Positions 40,401 to 53,375 of a stretch of 64,000 bases of DNA are shown here, piece after piece (the first letter of the stretch is position 1; each line of letters starts with the position of its first letter). Source of the stretch: Caprimulgus europaeus (taxonomy: Eukaryota > Chordata > Aves > Caprimulgiformes > Caprimulgidae); contig OU015524.1 in NCBI GenBank assembly GCA_907165065.1, forward strand, positions 26,148,295 to 26,212,294, read 5' to 3'. The position numbers and the translations under genes were made by a program. Below the pieces are notes generated by a model. It made no database searches, was not told where the DNA came from, and saw nothing but the letters and a program-made list of their open reading frames with translations.

Positions 40401-41749
40401 AATACTTGGAAACAAAATTCCCAGCTTTTGTGGGGCTCAGGGTGAACTGGGCAGGCATTAATTCTCTTGTCATCTCCCATCTCTTGGTTAAACAATTTAT
40501 TGCAGTTAGCAACTATACGCAAAGAGTGGCAGAAATGTATCAAGTCAGTATTACATCTTATCAATTATGCATTGTCTCCAAACACAATACAGTTCATGAA
40601 GACTAAAACACAAACCAGAAAAAGAGAGAATGTCTTCCTTCAGGGCTTCATCATATAATTTAAGCAGAAGATAAACTTCTTCCCTTTTTATGTTATCCTA
40701 CAATTTCTAATTCAAGTTATGTATTAAAAACGTAGAGACAATAAATCCATTAAAGAAATAGTGGAGGTAAGATCCTGAGGAGATGCTGGCTCCAGTAAAC
40801 TGATGGTTTACACTATGAAAGAATTTATGACAAAGTTTTTTTGTTTCCTGTTTCTTGTTGCTGACATTAGCTGTGTTACATATGCATTTGTGCCTGAGCT
40901 CCCCTCTCCTGGGTAGTAAACAACCCTGCCTCTCCCAGTGTTATTGAAGGTGTTTATATATGTGGATTCACTAATGGATGGTTGCGTTCCAGCATATGGC
41001 ATGGGCTGTTTACTGTTTTGTCTTTTGCTCTACTGGCTTCAGTACCTCGTGACAGCATATTATGAATGGTAACATTAATGATGGAACTGTCCCAGGCTGA
41101 AAAGATCTCTCATAAATGCTTTATGGAGAGTGAGAAGTAAACAAGTCTTAAAATAGTATTCCAGTATTGATTTTTGGGGACTGATATCTTAAAAATCTGT
41201 ATCAGTTTTCAATATCCCAAACTATCCTGAAAAAATATACCTATTTCCAGAAACCTGTTTTGCACTAATCTCTACATACATGGAGTTTCTTTCAGTCACC
41301 TTTAGGTACTAATGGTTGAAATCCATGCTTTGAAAATCAATTTACCCTGTCATGGAAAGCCTGGGTTCTTTTATTCCAAACACAAGAAGCTGCTGGTGTT
41401 GTGTAGGCATTCATTTATGCAATAAATGTGTTTGCTCTCCTGGGTGTTTGAAAATTAACAGGTTTTGTCATTAATCATTTTTAAAACTCATTATCATGAT
41501 GAGAAATAAAGCAAAGCCACCTTTTTGATTGATATAGACTTATTAATGGAAAGCTTTTATTGCTATATACTTAATTTTGAAGCTACTGACATGAAATGTT
41601 ATAAGTACAATATATGATTGAATTAGTTTCATTTTAGATAGTGCCAACCCCTAAAACTTCAGTGTGGCTCCTTCAATCACACTCTACAAATTCAAACGCC
41701 AGTTTGGAACCAGCACAGCACTTGTGTCAAGCTCACATGCACAGGTCTC

Positions 41750-41793
41750 AAAAAAACCCCCAAACTAAAAAACAACCAAAAAAACCCCCAAAC
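41750..41793. repeat. A/C-rich low-complexity patch
   Basis: Two A7-C5 blocks (AAAAAAACCCCC) separated by about 20 bases of A-rich sequence. Confidence 0.85.
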
Positions 41794-43381
41794 CTCTGAA
41801 CTCATGTAACAAAATGGTTTCATGTTTGCAGACACTAAACTTATACAATTCATTAAGACTGCATTGAAGATATTAGCAATAAACTCATAATTACACTTTG
41901 GAAAAAGTAACTATAGCGTAAGAGTTTTGGTATTATTTATCATTATGTAACAGCTCTCACTTCATTTTCAACAACCATACAACCCATGGAGTCTAGGCTT
42001 TAACATTTTAAATTCAACTTATATGTCCAAAAATGGATGAATACCACATGGATAATTACATGCACTAAGAGAAAATGTGAGGGCTAAAGGCATTATAGAG
42101 CAATGCAAATACAGACAAAGTACAACTGTGATGTGGACCTGACCTACCACCTGTGGTCAAGCAAATTTTCCAGAGGGAAACAGGGCTGATGATACAATAA
42201 ATGCAGTACAGCCTCAAAGGAGTGTATCCTTCCTCTGGACACCAGTGTATCTACCCTGATATACTAAAATAAACCCCTGCTTGCTGCTGAACACCAAATT
42301 GAGCACAAACACGCACAGGAAGCCTTGTGTTACCTGTTTCCTGCTGGCAGAGAGGGAACGAATGAAGATGTGTTCAGGGACAGAGCAAGGATATTTTTGG
42401 GCCCCACCAGTCCAACAGCTTGTTTTCCTCTTGAAGGCCATTTGCATTGACAGAAACTTAAAACATCACTAAATTATTCAGGGAGTCTAGACCTGCACAC
42501 AGCAGACAAACAAATGGGAAGCATTAAGTTTACCTTTGGAGGCTTTCCATAGCTAGCCGGTGGGGTTTCTAGCAGGACTGGATCACCAGAACCATCATGC
42601 TGTTCCTTTTCTCATTAAGTCCATGGCAAAATCGGAGAGAAAGGGGAATACTTTCCTGCATGGCAGGAGTTTAAAAAATAGTTTTGTATTGCACAAATTA
42701 AAGCACTGGGAAGTTTTATAATTCTAACTGGAAAAAAAAATAGTATTTGCCAATGCCAAAGAAAGGCAACAAGTTGAGTATTGTTTTGACTGTTTTTGTT
42801 CTTTCACCCAGACAGACAGAGCAGCCTTTCAAATTCATGGCACCATTATTTGGAACAAACCCAAACAAATATAATGGTATATATAAGTTCACCTTTGAGT
42901 CAGCATCTTGTGTTTCAGCACTTCTAGTAACAGCATCTTTCAGAACAGTACATCACCCATATGCTTTATACACATCTTTTACCTTCTCAGTACCATAAGA
43001 AGATGGATGCTAAAATCCAGAATGCAACCTTAAAAATTCCTTTGTTTTTTTAGCATATTTTATTGATACTGCTGATCGAGTGTATTTTGTAGTGGGAGAT
43101 GGCAACCTCTCCTTTATAATTCAGCCAAACAATAAATTGGAAATAAGACAGGCATTATCCAGCAAGGAACACTTGTGGACAGGAAACTAAACAGGAATAT
43201 TCTAGACTACTGGAGAAAACCAAAATATATGCAGATACAACAAAGAAGAATGAACTCCTTTTCACCATAGTTTATATGCAGTATGAGAGAGGCATAAAGC
43301 AACACATGGTCCTGGTCCCAGAGGAGCTTCAAAACAATGCTTTTGTTTATAAGGAAAATGAGTGAGGTTGGGATTTTTATT

Positions 43382-43443
43382 AAAAAACACCAACAAAACA
43401 ACAAACCCAAATCCAAACAAACACACACAACAAAAAACCCCAC
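43382..43443. repeat. A/C-rich low-complexity patch
   Basis: About 60 bases almost free of G and T on the plus strand, with CAACAAAACAAC, CCAAACAAACACACACAAC and an AAAAAACCCC end. Confidence 0.85.
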
Positions 43444-46400
43444 ATTTGTTTGATCAGGTTTTTGCCACTGGGAAATAATCTCAAGTTCAGGTTCCCAATA
43501 AAACAGATTTACCTAAAACCCATTTGACCAGTAGCTAGAAGATAAAGGAGACTGGCCAGGACTCATGTACACTGTAACTGGTACCTCTGGGAGCTTTTTA
43601 TTCAGTCTCATCCTTTGAGCTTTTCCTCAGGTTAATTCCTTCAGATTAAAGGAGGATGACTGATAAAGCGTGCTATATTTCATATGGTGCATGATCAAGC
43701 CCCTTGACTTGTATGAAACTCAAATAGTAAACATTTATAGTTTTAAGGCTTGTTGCTGCCACTTTACCTGTGTGGACTATGACTGTGCTACTGCAGGTCT
43801 CAGGGGTCCCTCAAACCAAGCAGTGATGTTCAGTCCTAAACCACCCTCACATCCCACTAATACGATGCCGCCTCACATTTATTGTAAGAACATAGTTAAT
43901 TGATAAAGCAAAATTATGGCAATGAGAGCACAGAGTCATTTACATCTGGAGCTTCCTGAGAATGTTGTGCTAGCTAATTCTGTATCCCTGTTTTGGGCTT
44001 TGTTACAAAACAGAGATGAGCATCAGTGGCTGAGTTAGAGTGCGCTAATTATACCACCACTCCCACCAACTTGCAACTGAATTTGAGTATCCACAGCCCT
44101 CCCAGACCTTCAGAATTACAGCTAAATACCATAAACATACTTTCCCAACTGTATTCTTACTTAAAAAATCATCTTCTTTGTACTCACAGCTTGTCCCCTT
44201 CACTGTCGGCACCCTGGTGTAAACCTGACCATTTCTGTTAACATTTTATAGATAGCAAATGCTTTATACTTGTCATTTTCAAGCCTTCCAGAGGTCAAGA
44301 AGGAAGGAGGATTTGCTGTATTTCCAAACAATCCCTCTGATGACAGTTGGAAATGTTAATAACTAGGTAAAAAGTTACACCTGTTCTTGCTGGGGATTCT
44401 GAATCTAATTGGATTTCTTCCTTCCATTAGATTAGGGAGAAAATTAATCCTAAAACTCATCTGGTGAATATGAACTACAGGAGCACTGACAATTTGCAGC
44501 TTGTGACTGAGCTAAAGGGGTGCCAGTTTTGAACGGTTTGTTCTCATACAGTCTAGTCTTCTTTATTTGACTTTAAGCTTTTATATTAAGCAAACATTTT
44601 TCAAGGTACATTTTATAAATTAAACAAGTAAATTAATCTGAGGTATGTGATCTAAGTCAATCTATCTTGCATTTTGAAATGCAGCTGTGGGTCTCTGCTC
44701 AAGTGAGACAGTTTCTTCATCATGTCATTCCTTCAGTTCATGAGCAAGGAGAGCATAAATTGTAATGATTCCAACCTCCTGGCCTGGTTGTGTTAATAAG
44801 TCACCTTAAATAATAATAATAGCAGTAATTATGCAAACCCTGTAAAATGATACATTTATTGAGCTATGTAATATTTTGAAAGATAAACAGCATATATATA
44901 TAAACAAGAGTATATTGGAATAATTTCTCCCAGCAGTGGAATTTAATCACTTACAAGAACAAAGCAACTGCTTAGCACAACAGGCAAGTGTTATTCTAAC
45001 AGTTTAGGGCAGGAATGGACAAACATAATTTCCAAATAGAGGTTCACCCAGAAACGTGGGAGGCAGCAGGTGTCTGCAGGAGTAGCACCTGGTCTTTACA
45101 AGACACACCTGAGCAACAGAAGGTTCTGCAGACTTTAGGAGGAGGAAGCAAATAAGTCTTGAGCTGAACTGTGAGTTGTGCAGTGGAAGTCTCCATCAAT
45201 CCTTTTTCGTTAAAAGCAGCCTTTTTCTTCCTTCTCAGTATATATTTGTAAGCACATGATTTCTTTTTATATTACTTCTGGTTGACACTCTGCTTCCACA
45301 CCCTGCCAGTATTTTATGTTTATTCATAGAAATAAAAATAGTTAACCATAGAATTTGTATAAAAATATGTTTCGGATAATGTAATATAAGTTTACTGGAT
45401 TCTTTTAATACAACTTTTGAACATTTGTTCTCCAGAATAGCAGCAGAACCTCAAAAAATTTGATTTCCAAGTGTAATCTATGAGGGGACCCATTGACATA
45501 ATCATTTCTTCTATAGTTCAGTCTTACAACGCTTTGACACAGAGATATTCACCTTTTTTCTCCAGACAGATACTGGAGTGAGACAGTACGTCCCCCAAGC
45601 TGCTCCAGGAGCACTGTTGCTCTTCCTTCATGGTGCCAGCCCACCTTAGCAGAGGTCACGCACTGCCTCCCCCAGTCAAGTTTACTGTGTTTGTTCTCAA
45701 ACACAGAGTTCAAATCCTCGCCTTCAAGACTGGCAACAGCCAGGAAAACATTCATTTCGTAGTGAAAGAAGAAAATGAGAAGCTATGAGATACTAGAGCT
45801 GCAGTACTGTGGACATCCAGCAGACTACTCTAGAGATAGCACTAACACTTACAGTGTAGTAGACAGCTTCTTTAATTTCTGTTGACAGTGGAGGTACAAC
45901 ACCATCCAAAGCCTCAGACATCCAAAACTGTGAGGTACTACAGCAACTTCTCCCCTGCACCCTGGCCACATGGCAACTGCTCTCTTTAGTCAGCACTAAC
46001 ATTTTATAGGATAGTGATTTCTTAGTGGGACAAGTTCTTTTGCTTTTATTCACAGAAAGTCTCCAAAAACCCAGAATAGATGACAGGACTTTGATAGAAG
46101 GATGAGTAATTCAGTGGGTTGTATTTAGTTAGTGAATAATGATATCCTCACTGAGAGAAGGATGTTTTCTATGTTTATTCCTTGGATGACAGCAAACTGC
46201 CTGTAATTATTGTTATTGTTCAATTACAGAGTGGGGAGACAGGAAGGGGTAGAGTTGATAAGATTAACTGATTAGACTTCTGGTGGACATGCAAACAAAC
46301 TGTGAAGGCAAAGAGCTATTCAGATGGACCCGGTGACTGAAAGCCAGCCTTCAGTCCTCCTGCTAGTCCTCATTGCTCTGGCTTCCTGAGATCATCCATT

Positions 46401-47103
46401 TTGGTCTAAACACTGATCTGTGGCACGTATTAAGCCATTTGTTTGCGATACTGCTTGAGTAGATCCCACACTGGGTATGATGGGTTGCCTGGCAACTTAA
46501 ATTCACTTAGCAAAATTTAATTTCCTTTATATTATTACTTTTATTCCATAACATGCAGAACAGAATAATGAATTCTTACATTTTGCTACCAAGAAAGGAT
46601 TTAATTTCTGTTACAACTTTCCTTTGGAATGAACATAAAAGCAGCTAGAAGAAAGAAAGGAGGGAGAGAGGTGCAATATAGACTAACGTTTTGACCTAGC
46701 TTTAAGTTACAGCGAAGCAATAGAATGTCACAGTATGCTAATTATTTAATCAACCCACATCTTCTCTGCTGTTCATGTATTATTCTGACTATCAGTCGAA
46801 CACCATCTGCCCTCACAGAAAAATGTTCCTGCAATGTACAGAATATTTAGCTGGCAAGCAACTATCACCACATTCACACTAGAAAGTCGTGAACCCAAGA
46901 AATCTTGAGGAGCTTTGGGACTTTGAAAACAGCTCCATCTCTCTCTTGGACTTTTTCCTCTGGAGAAGGAGGATAAATACATGATTTACATTTACATTTC
47001 AAATAATGAAATCATTTCAATTAATGGCTTTGAATACGAACAGGAAGCTGAGCTTTGGAATCTGGTGTTCCTTTTAATGAAAAATTTCTGTTTCTTGGAG
47101 GAA

Positions 47104-47230
47104 AGGGAGAGGGAGAGGGAGAGGGAGAGGGAGAGGGAGAGGGAGAGGGAGAGGGAGAGGGAGAGGGAGAGGGAGAGGGAGAGGGAGAGGGAGAGGGAGA
47201 GGGAGAGGGAGAGGGAGAGGGAGAGGGAGA
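47104..47230. repeat. Perfect hexanucleotide satellite (AGGGAG)n, about 21 copies
   Basis: 127 bases of unbroken AGGGAG repeat (CCCTCT on the minus strand). It is pure purine on one strand. No interruption is seen across the whole array, so it probably varies in length between individuals. It keeps several frames open on both strands as Glu-Gly, Arg-Glu or Ser-Pro dipeptides; these are not genes. Confidence 0.98.
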
Positions 47231-47395
47231 CTCCACTGCACTGGAGCAGCTCTTCTCCCCCAGGCTGGCCCTGGCTGGGCTCGGGCTGTCCCTGGGCAGG
47301 GGCCCTTCGAGAACCTGCTTCATATACCCTGGGAGAAGGAGCCTCTCACTGCATTAACGCTCATCCCTTACCTGGACAGTGAGTCCTGGCAGGGT
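47231..47395. other. GC-rich unique segment next to the hexamer array
   Basis: Directly after the array about 160 bases are clearly GC-richer than the surroundings (ccaggctggccctggctggg, gggcaggggcccttcg). I recognise neither a gene nor a repeat. It could be part of an unknown retroposed unit. Confidence 0.4.
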
Positions 47396-48263
47396 ATGCA
47401 TTTTAGAAGGTAAAGAGATAATCCCTGTCTCAAACAGGAGAAAAACTGGCTTTGCCAATCAGATCCAGGTAAAATAGTCTAGGGAAAGGATTTTGGAAAG
47501 GTTGTTTGGTAAGTGTTGATTATAAGGGGACATTTACCTCAAATAGATGAAACTGAGTATAAAACCTTGCTAAGTGCAATGAATAATGTAATGCCCATGC
47601 CAAAGGATGATAATATTACTTAATTAGTTACATTTTATTTTTCTATCTGTTAAAATAGATAGACAATTGTGAAACTGCATCCTAAATTGCCTGAACTGGA
47701 AGTGTAGCACAGTTGGCCTCTTCATCATTTTCCAGCCAAGCACTGCCTGATATAGAATCCTGAGCAGCTCTCCAAATAAACAGGTACAAGGATTGCATGT
47801 GCTGTAAGAAATACCAAGTGCAGAGGCACCTGAAATATCCTTGGCTGCTATTTAGAAGGAGTTTTTTGAAAAATCCCACCATCTTTAGTTAATAGAGGAG
47901 TTACTAGGCTAATTACTAGATGTTGAGTCACTCCCTCATCTCTCTCTGTCTCACAGCCTGGCATGGAGCACGAGTCCACACCTTACCTGCTAGAACAGCC
48001 AACAGCTTTAGAGCAAAGTCCCCTGGACCAGTGAAGGGCTGTTGATAAGGCACAAGGCACGGATCGATCCACCTACCAGAACAAAAACACTGGGCTCCAA
48101 TGTCTCTGTTGTCCTTATCCTGGATTCTTTGGAGAGGGACCAGGGATTTCCAGTGGGTCTGGAATTCAGCCCAGTGTGCCACAATCCCCTAAAACACAAT
48201 TGTCTATTGGTTAAAGAATGCCAAGCATGCCTCAGCCAGATGCCTGTTTACTGACTACCGAGG

Positions 48264-48281
48264 AAAAAAAAAAAAAAAAAA
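48264..48281. repeat. A18 homopolymer
   Basis: Eighteen consecutive A after ctgactaccgagg. It could be the tail of an old plus-strand retroposed sequence, but no target duplication is obvious. Confidence 0.85.
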
Positions 48282-49189
48282 GCTCTCAGATGCTTTTGCT
48301 TGGGTTTGCAGGATGTAGGACACATTAATTATGAAGAAACGAAATGATCACAAAACAGAGATGAGCCATGCAACTTGGTTTGGCTGCAATTCTTGGTATA
48401 GGAAAAAAATGACAGCACAGGGCTCGATAAATATAAATTCTGCATTAAAAAATAAATTATTTTGTTATCTAGTACCTATTTTCTTAAGATAGTAGTTTAC
48501 TTTATTCTGCTATATGGGATAGTGGACCATAAAACTGGTTAAATTATTGCTCATTTATCACACATGCTTTCTACGGTAAAGGAAGAATCCTGGTTTATTT
48601 GGCCAAGAAAAAGCTGTTCTGCTAAAAATGTCTTTTCTTTCCTATGAACAGAGAAGTGCAACAACGTGAGATGGTGTTCACTCAGGAAACGGTTCTGAGG
48701 CAATCACTGCAGGACGGTGGGTAGGTGAGCACCTTAAAAAGCAGCCTTCCCTGGGACTTCACCTACCTGACTCAATCCAAAGTCCAAGCCCTTCACTGCC
48801 TCTTGACAAACCACAGAGCAAACCCAGCTCTTCCAGGCTGCTCCACACCAGGGCACTTGGGGACCTTGGGGCACCAGGGTCCATCTGTCCCTCCCCTTCC
48901 AGCCCTGGGACACCCGTGGAGGAGAGCAGGAGGATGGGGTGCTGAGACAGAGCTGACCCTGGGGTGCAGCAGAGTTGGCAGACTGGGTTGGTGCCCTCAG
49001 GGCCCTGACCACCCTCCCATTCCAAAACACAAACACACACCCCCCACTTCCACTTCTCCCACCCCTTGGCACAGATGTGCAGGTTTCCTTCCTGTGGCAA
49101 CAGCCACAGCAGAAGTTTTGCTTCCATTTATGCCAAGGGTGCAGCAAGGTTCCCACAAATGCCACCTCCTGAGCAATCAGTTCCCATGC

Positions 49190-49945
49190 CTTCGCACCAT
49201 TTCCGTTAAAATGTTTCTCCTGATTTTGCACCTTAATGTTCTTTGTTGTTTACCCACTATAAAGAGCAGATGTTCCTGCTCTCTGCAATAGGGTTTTATG
49301 CATTTGAGAACCTAAGCATTTCACCTTTCACTTGCCTCTTTTGTTTTCCAGTCTTCCCTGGACTATTAATTGGCCCACATCTGCTCTGAATGCAGTGTCC
49401 CAAATTAGATGGATACTCTAGGACAGACAAGGCCCAATGTTTTTTAGTAGATGGGATGGATTACTTCAAAAGTCCTAAAGATTATACTCCTATAAAGGTA
49501 AATAATTCTGAATTATATTTATTTTTTTATGTGTATCATCCTGCTGTGGACTCCTGTTTAATCTTTGGCCCACAGTACCACCGTGTTGCATTTTTGCAAA
49601 TATTCTTGTTAAGCAGCATATTTTGTTACCTTGTCTTGTGCACTGAATTATTCCAGCCTGAGACCATGATCTTGATCTTGTCCTCCTTGAATTTCTTTTT
49701 TTTTTTTTTTCCTAGGCCATTTTCCCTATTTGTTGATAACATCTTGCATTCAAAGCCTGCCCTTAAAAGACCTTGAAGCTTCTTACCATTTGCAAATGTA
49801 ATAAGCACAGGCCTTTGTCCAGCAGTGGCTATTAACAAACCCATTAAAAGACTTGCTCCAGAACAGACTAGAATGGAAAGCTCATGATGTAATGTCTGCT
49901 GCCTCCCCTGCTCTCTAGGGATGCTCCCAGCCCAGCTGGGCATCA
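49190..49945 (-). mobile_element. Ancient CR1/L3-type LINE remnant, minus orientation
   Basis: The plus strand is a weak but ordered match to antisense old CR1/L3: tgcagtgtcccaaattagat and gatactctaggacagacaag (from ...AGTACTCCAGCTGAGGCC), 'cctgctgtggactcctgttt', a late 'ttcttaccatttgcaaatgt' block corresponding to the usual CATCTGCAAATTT, and 'ataagcacaggcc'. It is heavily diverged with indels; edges are uncertain. Confidence 0.55.
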
Positions 49946-50234
49946 AACCTCTCCCTCAGGCCTCTCAGTGATTCTCGAGCTTTTATAAGGGGGAATGTTG
50001 TGCCACACTGGCCACAGCCCTAACAATCAAGATAGAGAACATCTATGGCTTCTTCTCTGTCTACTCTTTTCTGAAAGGAAATGAGCTTGGTGTGATGTAG
50101 TTTCTGGTTTTGGTTTGGTTTTTTTTTTATCAGTCACTTCTCTTGTAGGTACTTTTAAACTGTTTTGGAACTTTGTCCTAAAAGTTTTGAGCTGATACAC
50201 ACTGCTTTGTAATTCTATAACTTTGCTCTACACC

Positions 50235-50420
50235 TCACAGGTAGACAGGCACCGTCTTAGCTTTTGCCAATCTGCCGGTATCTTGGCTGTCCACAACAAG
50301 GTTTCAGAAACGCTCTATTGCATCTCTGTGTATTCAGGGACATGGTTCACCTGGCCTGGTTAATATTAAAACATTCTGCTTAAGTCTTCTCTTAAGTCTT
50401 CCCTATCTTAGGCTCATCTT
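50235..50420 (-). mobile_element. Possible further part of the same ancient CR1-type element
   Basis: 'ccaatctgccggtatcttgg' followed after about 85 bases by 'ttcacctggcctggttaata' resembles the antisense CR1 blocks CAGTC-CTCTGGTATCT and GTTCATCTGGCCCTGG. The order fits a region upstream in the element of the piece at 49,190-49,945. Confidence 0.4.
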
Positions 50421-52678
50421 TTGGGACTGATTGCCCTGTCTTAGGGCTCACCCTTTGCCTCTAGCACTAACTGCACTAGCTCTCTGCTCCCTGTAACCCT
50501 CTCCCAATGAACACAACTGCATGACAGGCATCAAAAACCCAATTCCTCAGGGTCATCTGTAGATAGCACTTCTTCACCATTGAGAAAAAGGGGAAAACTT
50601 TTCCTGGTTTTCCTACTACTAATGAGATAATGACTTTTTCTTGTAGCAGGTATCTTTTAATAATTGCAGGGAATTAAATGTGACTTCCAAAAGACCTTTT
50701 GAAACCCCTCCCGAGAGCTGGTCTCAAGGGAGACTATTTCTTGAACTCCCCAGGTCAAGAAAGCAGCCTACAGAGATGAACAGAGGAAGGGAAGAGCAAA
50801 ACAATCATGTAAAACTCAGACCCCGTTGAGCACCTCCCTCTCTCACCAAATGCACACAAGAAGTGACAGAAGAAGGTGCTCAGTGTAGCCATTTCCCTGC
50901 TCCCAAGACCCTGACTAAAGGCCAGAAAAGTCTCCAGGGCACATAGCCTGAGCCATAAGAAAATATGAAAGAACGAGTTTGTTTTAAGGATAGTAGAAAG
51001 GGAAGGAAAAGCCCCCACACCTCCCCTTTCCTGAACTTTCCTTAATGACAGCGAGATGTTTCTTTCCCAGCAAAAGCTAACTGCTACTCTTGACACGCCT
51101 GATGTCAGCTGGAGGAACAGATGGCTCAGTGGTTCATTTCAAACTGTTCACTCAGCCAAACAGCACAAATTGCATTAATTGCCTCACAGTACGAGCAGAG
51201 AACGGAGCACTCCACGTGTCCAAGCCGTGAATCACTGAGACTTCTCATCATTATTTGCATTTGACAGGTCAGTCGGGAACTTATCTGCATGCTGGGAGGG
51301 GTGGGGGTAGAGGGAGCACAACACAAAAACATGCTTGAGCTGAGTACTCTGCAGGTAACAGAAGATCCCCAAGAGCTGATTTAGCCTTTGATTTTTGCCT
51401 TGGCATTAAAATGGTTTCCTCAGCACAGCGCCACTTTCTGAAGTATAATTTCTTAACACAAGAATGTACCCACAGCCCACCTAACTGACAGGCTCCAGGG
51501 AGCAGGAGGAACAAGATCCAACTACTGGACTTTTTCTCCCTGTCCACCCTGAGACTGGGAACACCTTAAATGCACTGGAGGCACCTCTATAATCCACCCC
51601 TTGCTTTGCCCATTCCCATGGCACAGGAAGCTTACACACCACTGAGGGTGTTGGTAGGCTGCCTAGGAGAAAGCAGATGTCCCAGAACCTCCCAGCCAGA
51701 GTCCCTGGGGAGGGAAACCACGAGAACAGACTCTTTGTTCCTGCCTTCAAAGAGTCCCTGTATCCAAGGTGTGAAAAAACTCATGAAGCTAAAGAGTTTG
51801 AAATAAGTTACCCCAAATATCTCATTTTTTGTTTCTATAAGCTGGGAGCCTTGTATATGTTTAATTACACATGTGCACAAGCATCTGAAAAGTTCATGCA
51901 GAAGGCATAGTCAGGCAAAAATCTCTCCTTTAGGTTTGACTGCTCTAAAACTTGCCTAATAAAGTGATTTATTAGATCCTCCATATCCTGTTAAAAAGTC
52001 CTGACGCTTTGCTCATCAGTTGTAAATGGAAAGTGTTAGCATTTTGGCTACTGAAGACATTACATTTCTTTTGACAAAGGAAAAAAAATGATGAATTAAT
52101 ACATAAGACGAGATGCTTAAGGATACAGCTTTCTAGCTAATATGATCACTGATGCTACTGAATATATTTTCTTTATTTCAACAACTTTAGTAAAATATAA
52201 TACTGGGGAAAGACTAACCTGAGTCTCCCACAGGCTGTTGAGTTTCCTGGTACAAACCTTACAGGCAAGTCCTGCTACTCTTTCCTCCTCTCTGTTTTAG
52301 AGGGAGCAGAATCATTGTGGTTTTACCATCAGGGCCAAAATTTCTGTGCCACATCTCCATGCATTGCCAAATTCTGCTTGAGCCCTTCCTCCAAGGAAAA
52401 AAAAAGACTAGGGAGAAATTAAAAGAAAAAGCAATACATATGCAAAACTAGAGCTCCCTGCTGTGCTGGAACCCTCCCTAAATTGGCAGTAGATCTGATT
52501 ATAGTAAATGGATGACAGCGGAGGGGTGGCTCCTTCACTCCACCCCTGCTTGGTGGAGGCTCTGTCTGCACCCCCCTTCATAGCTCCTTCTGTGCTAACC
52601 TTGGATCTCATATGTTTCTCAGATGAGAAAGGCCCTTCACTGGTATCCTCTCTTAAGCAGGAGTCAACAAAAGAGAAA
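50421..52678. other. Intergenic, nothing recognised
   Basis: Unique-looking sequence of mixed composition. No repeat family or exon that I can support. Confidence 0.6.
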
Positions 52679-53375
52679 GGATCATGGAATGTTGTGAGTT
52701 GGAAGGGACCTACAAGGATCATCAAGTCCAACTCTTGCCCTAGCACAGGACAATCTCAAGATTCAGACCATGTGTCTGAGCACCTTGTCCAAATGCTTTT
52801 TGAATATTGTCAGGCTTGGTGCCATGACCACCTCCCTGGGGAGCCTGTTCCAGTGCTCCACCACCCTCTGGGTGAAGAACCTTTTCCTCATGGCCAAGCT
52901 AAACTTGCTCTGGCACACCTTCCTGCCATTTCCCCTGGTCCTATCATTGGTCACCAGAGAGAAGAAATCAGGACCTGCCCCTCTTCTTCCCTCTGTGAGG
53001 AAGTTACAGACTGCAATGAGATCTCCTCTCAGTCTCCTCCAGGCTGAATATCCAAGTGACTTCAGCCTCTCATATGGTTTCCCCTCTAAGCCTTTCACCA
53101 AGTTAGTGGCCTCCTCTGGACACTCTCCAGTAGCTTTATATCCTTTTTATACTGTGGTGCCCAAAACTGCCCCCAGTACTCAAGGTGAGCCCACACCAGT
53201 GCAGAGTAGAGCGGGACGATCACCTCCCTCAACCGGCTCACAGTGCAGTGCTGGATGCACCCCAGGACACGGTTGGCCTTCTGGGCAGCCAGGACACCTG
53301 TTGGCTCATGTTCAACTTGCCATCAACCAGAACCCCCAGGTCCCTCTCTGCAGGGCTGCTCTCCAGTCTCTAATA
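52679..53375 (-). mobile_element. CR1 LINE fragment with open end of ORF2, minus orientation
   Basis: Starts ggatcatggaatgttgtgag and follows the CR1 3' region through 'cctccctggggagcctgttc', 'ggatgcaccccaggacacgg' and 'aacccccaggtccctctctg'. On the minus strand 53,101-52,763 reads without a stop for 112 codons with the CR1 ORF2 end: RLRGDLIAVCNFL, VTNDRTRGNG, FFTQRVVEHWNRLPREVV and the last residues DKVLRHMV. In family terms this is the C-terminal tail after the reverse transcriptase domain. It cannot act alone. Confidence 0.95.

Larger units (their letters stand above)
37428..47103. other. Intergenic region, no gene recognised
   Basis: AT-rich unique-looking sequence. Apart from two A/C-rich patches (41,750 and 43,382) I see no element, RNA gene or convincing coding exon. 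Short open frames here lack homology that I recognise and lack consistent splice context. Confidence 0.65.

Noticed and set aside
46981..47382. Open frames of Glu-Arg, Gly-Glu and Ser-Pro repeats on both strands
   Set aside because: They are the translation of the AGGGAG hexamer array, open in several frames at once.
48725..49291. 188-residue plus-strand and 165-residue minus-strand frames
   Set aside because: Overlapping frames on both strands in a GC-richer patch, with no recognised domain, splice pattern or homology.
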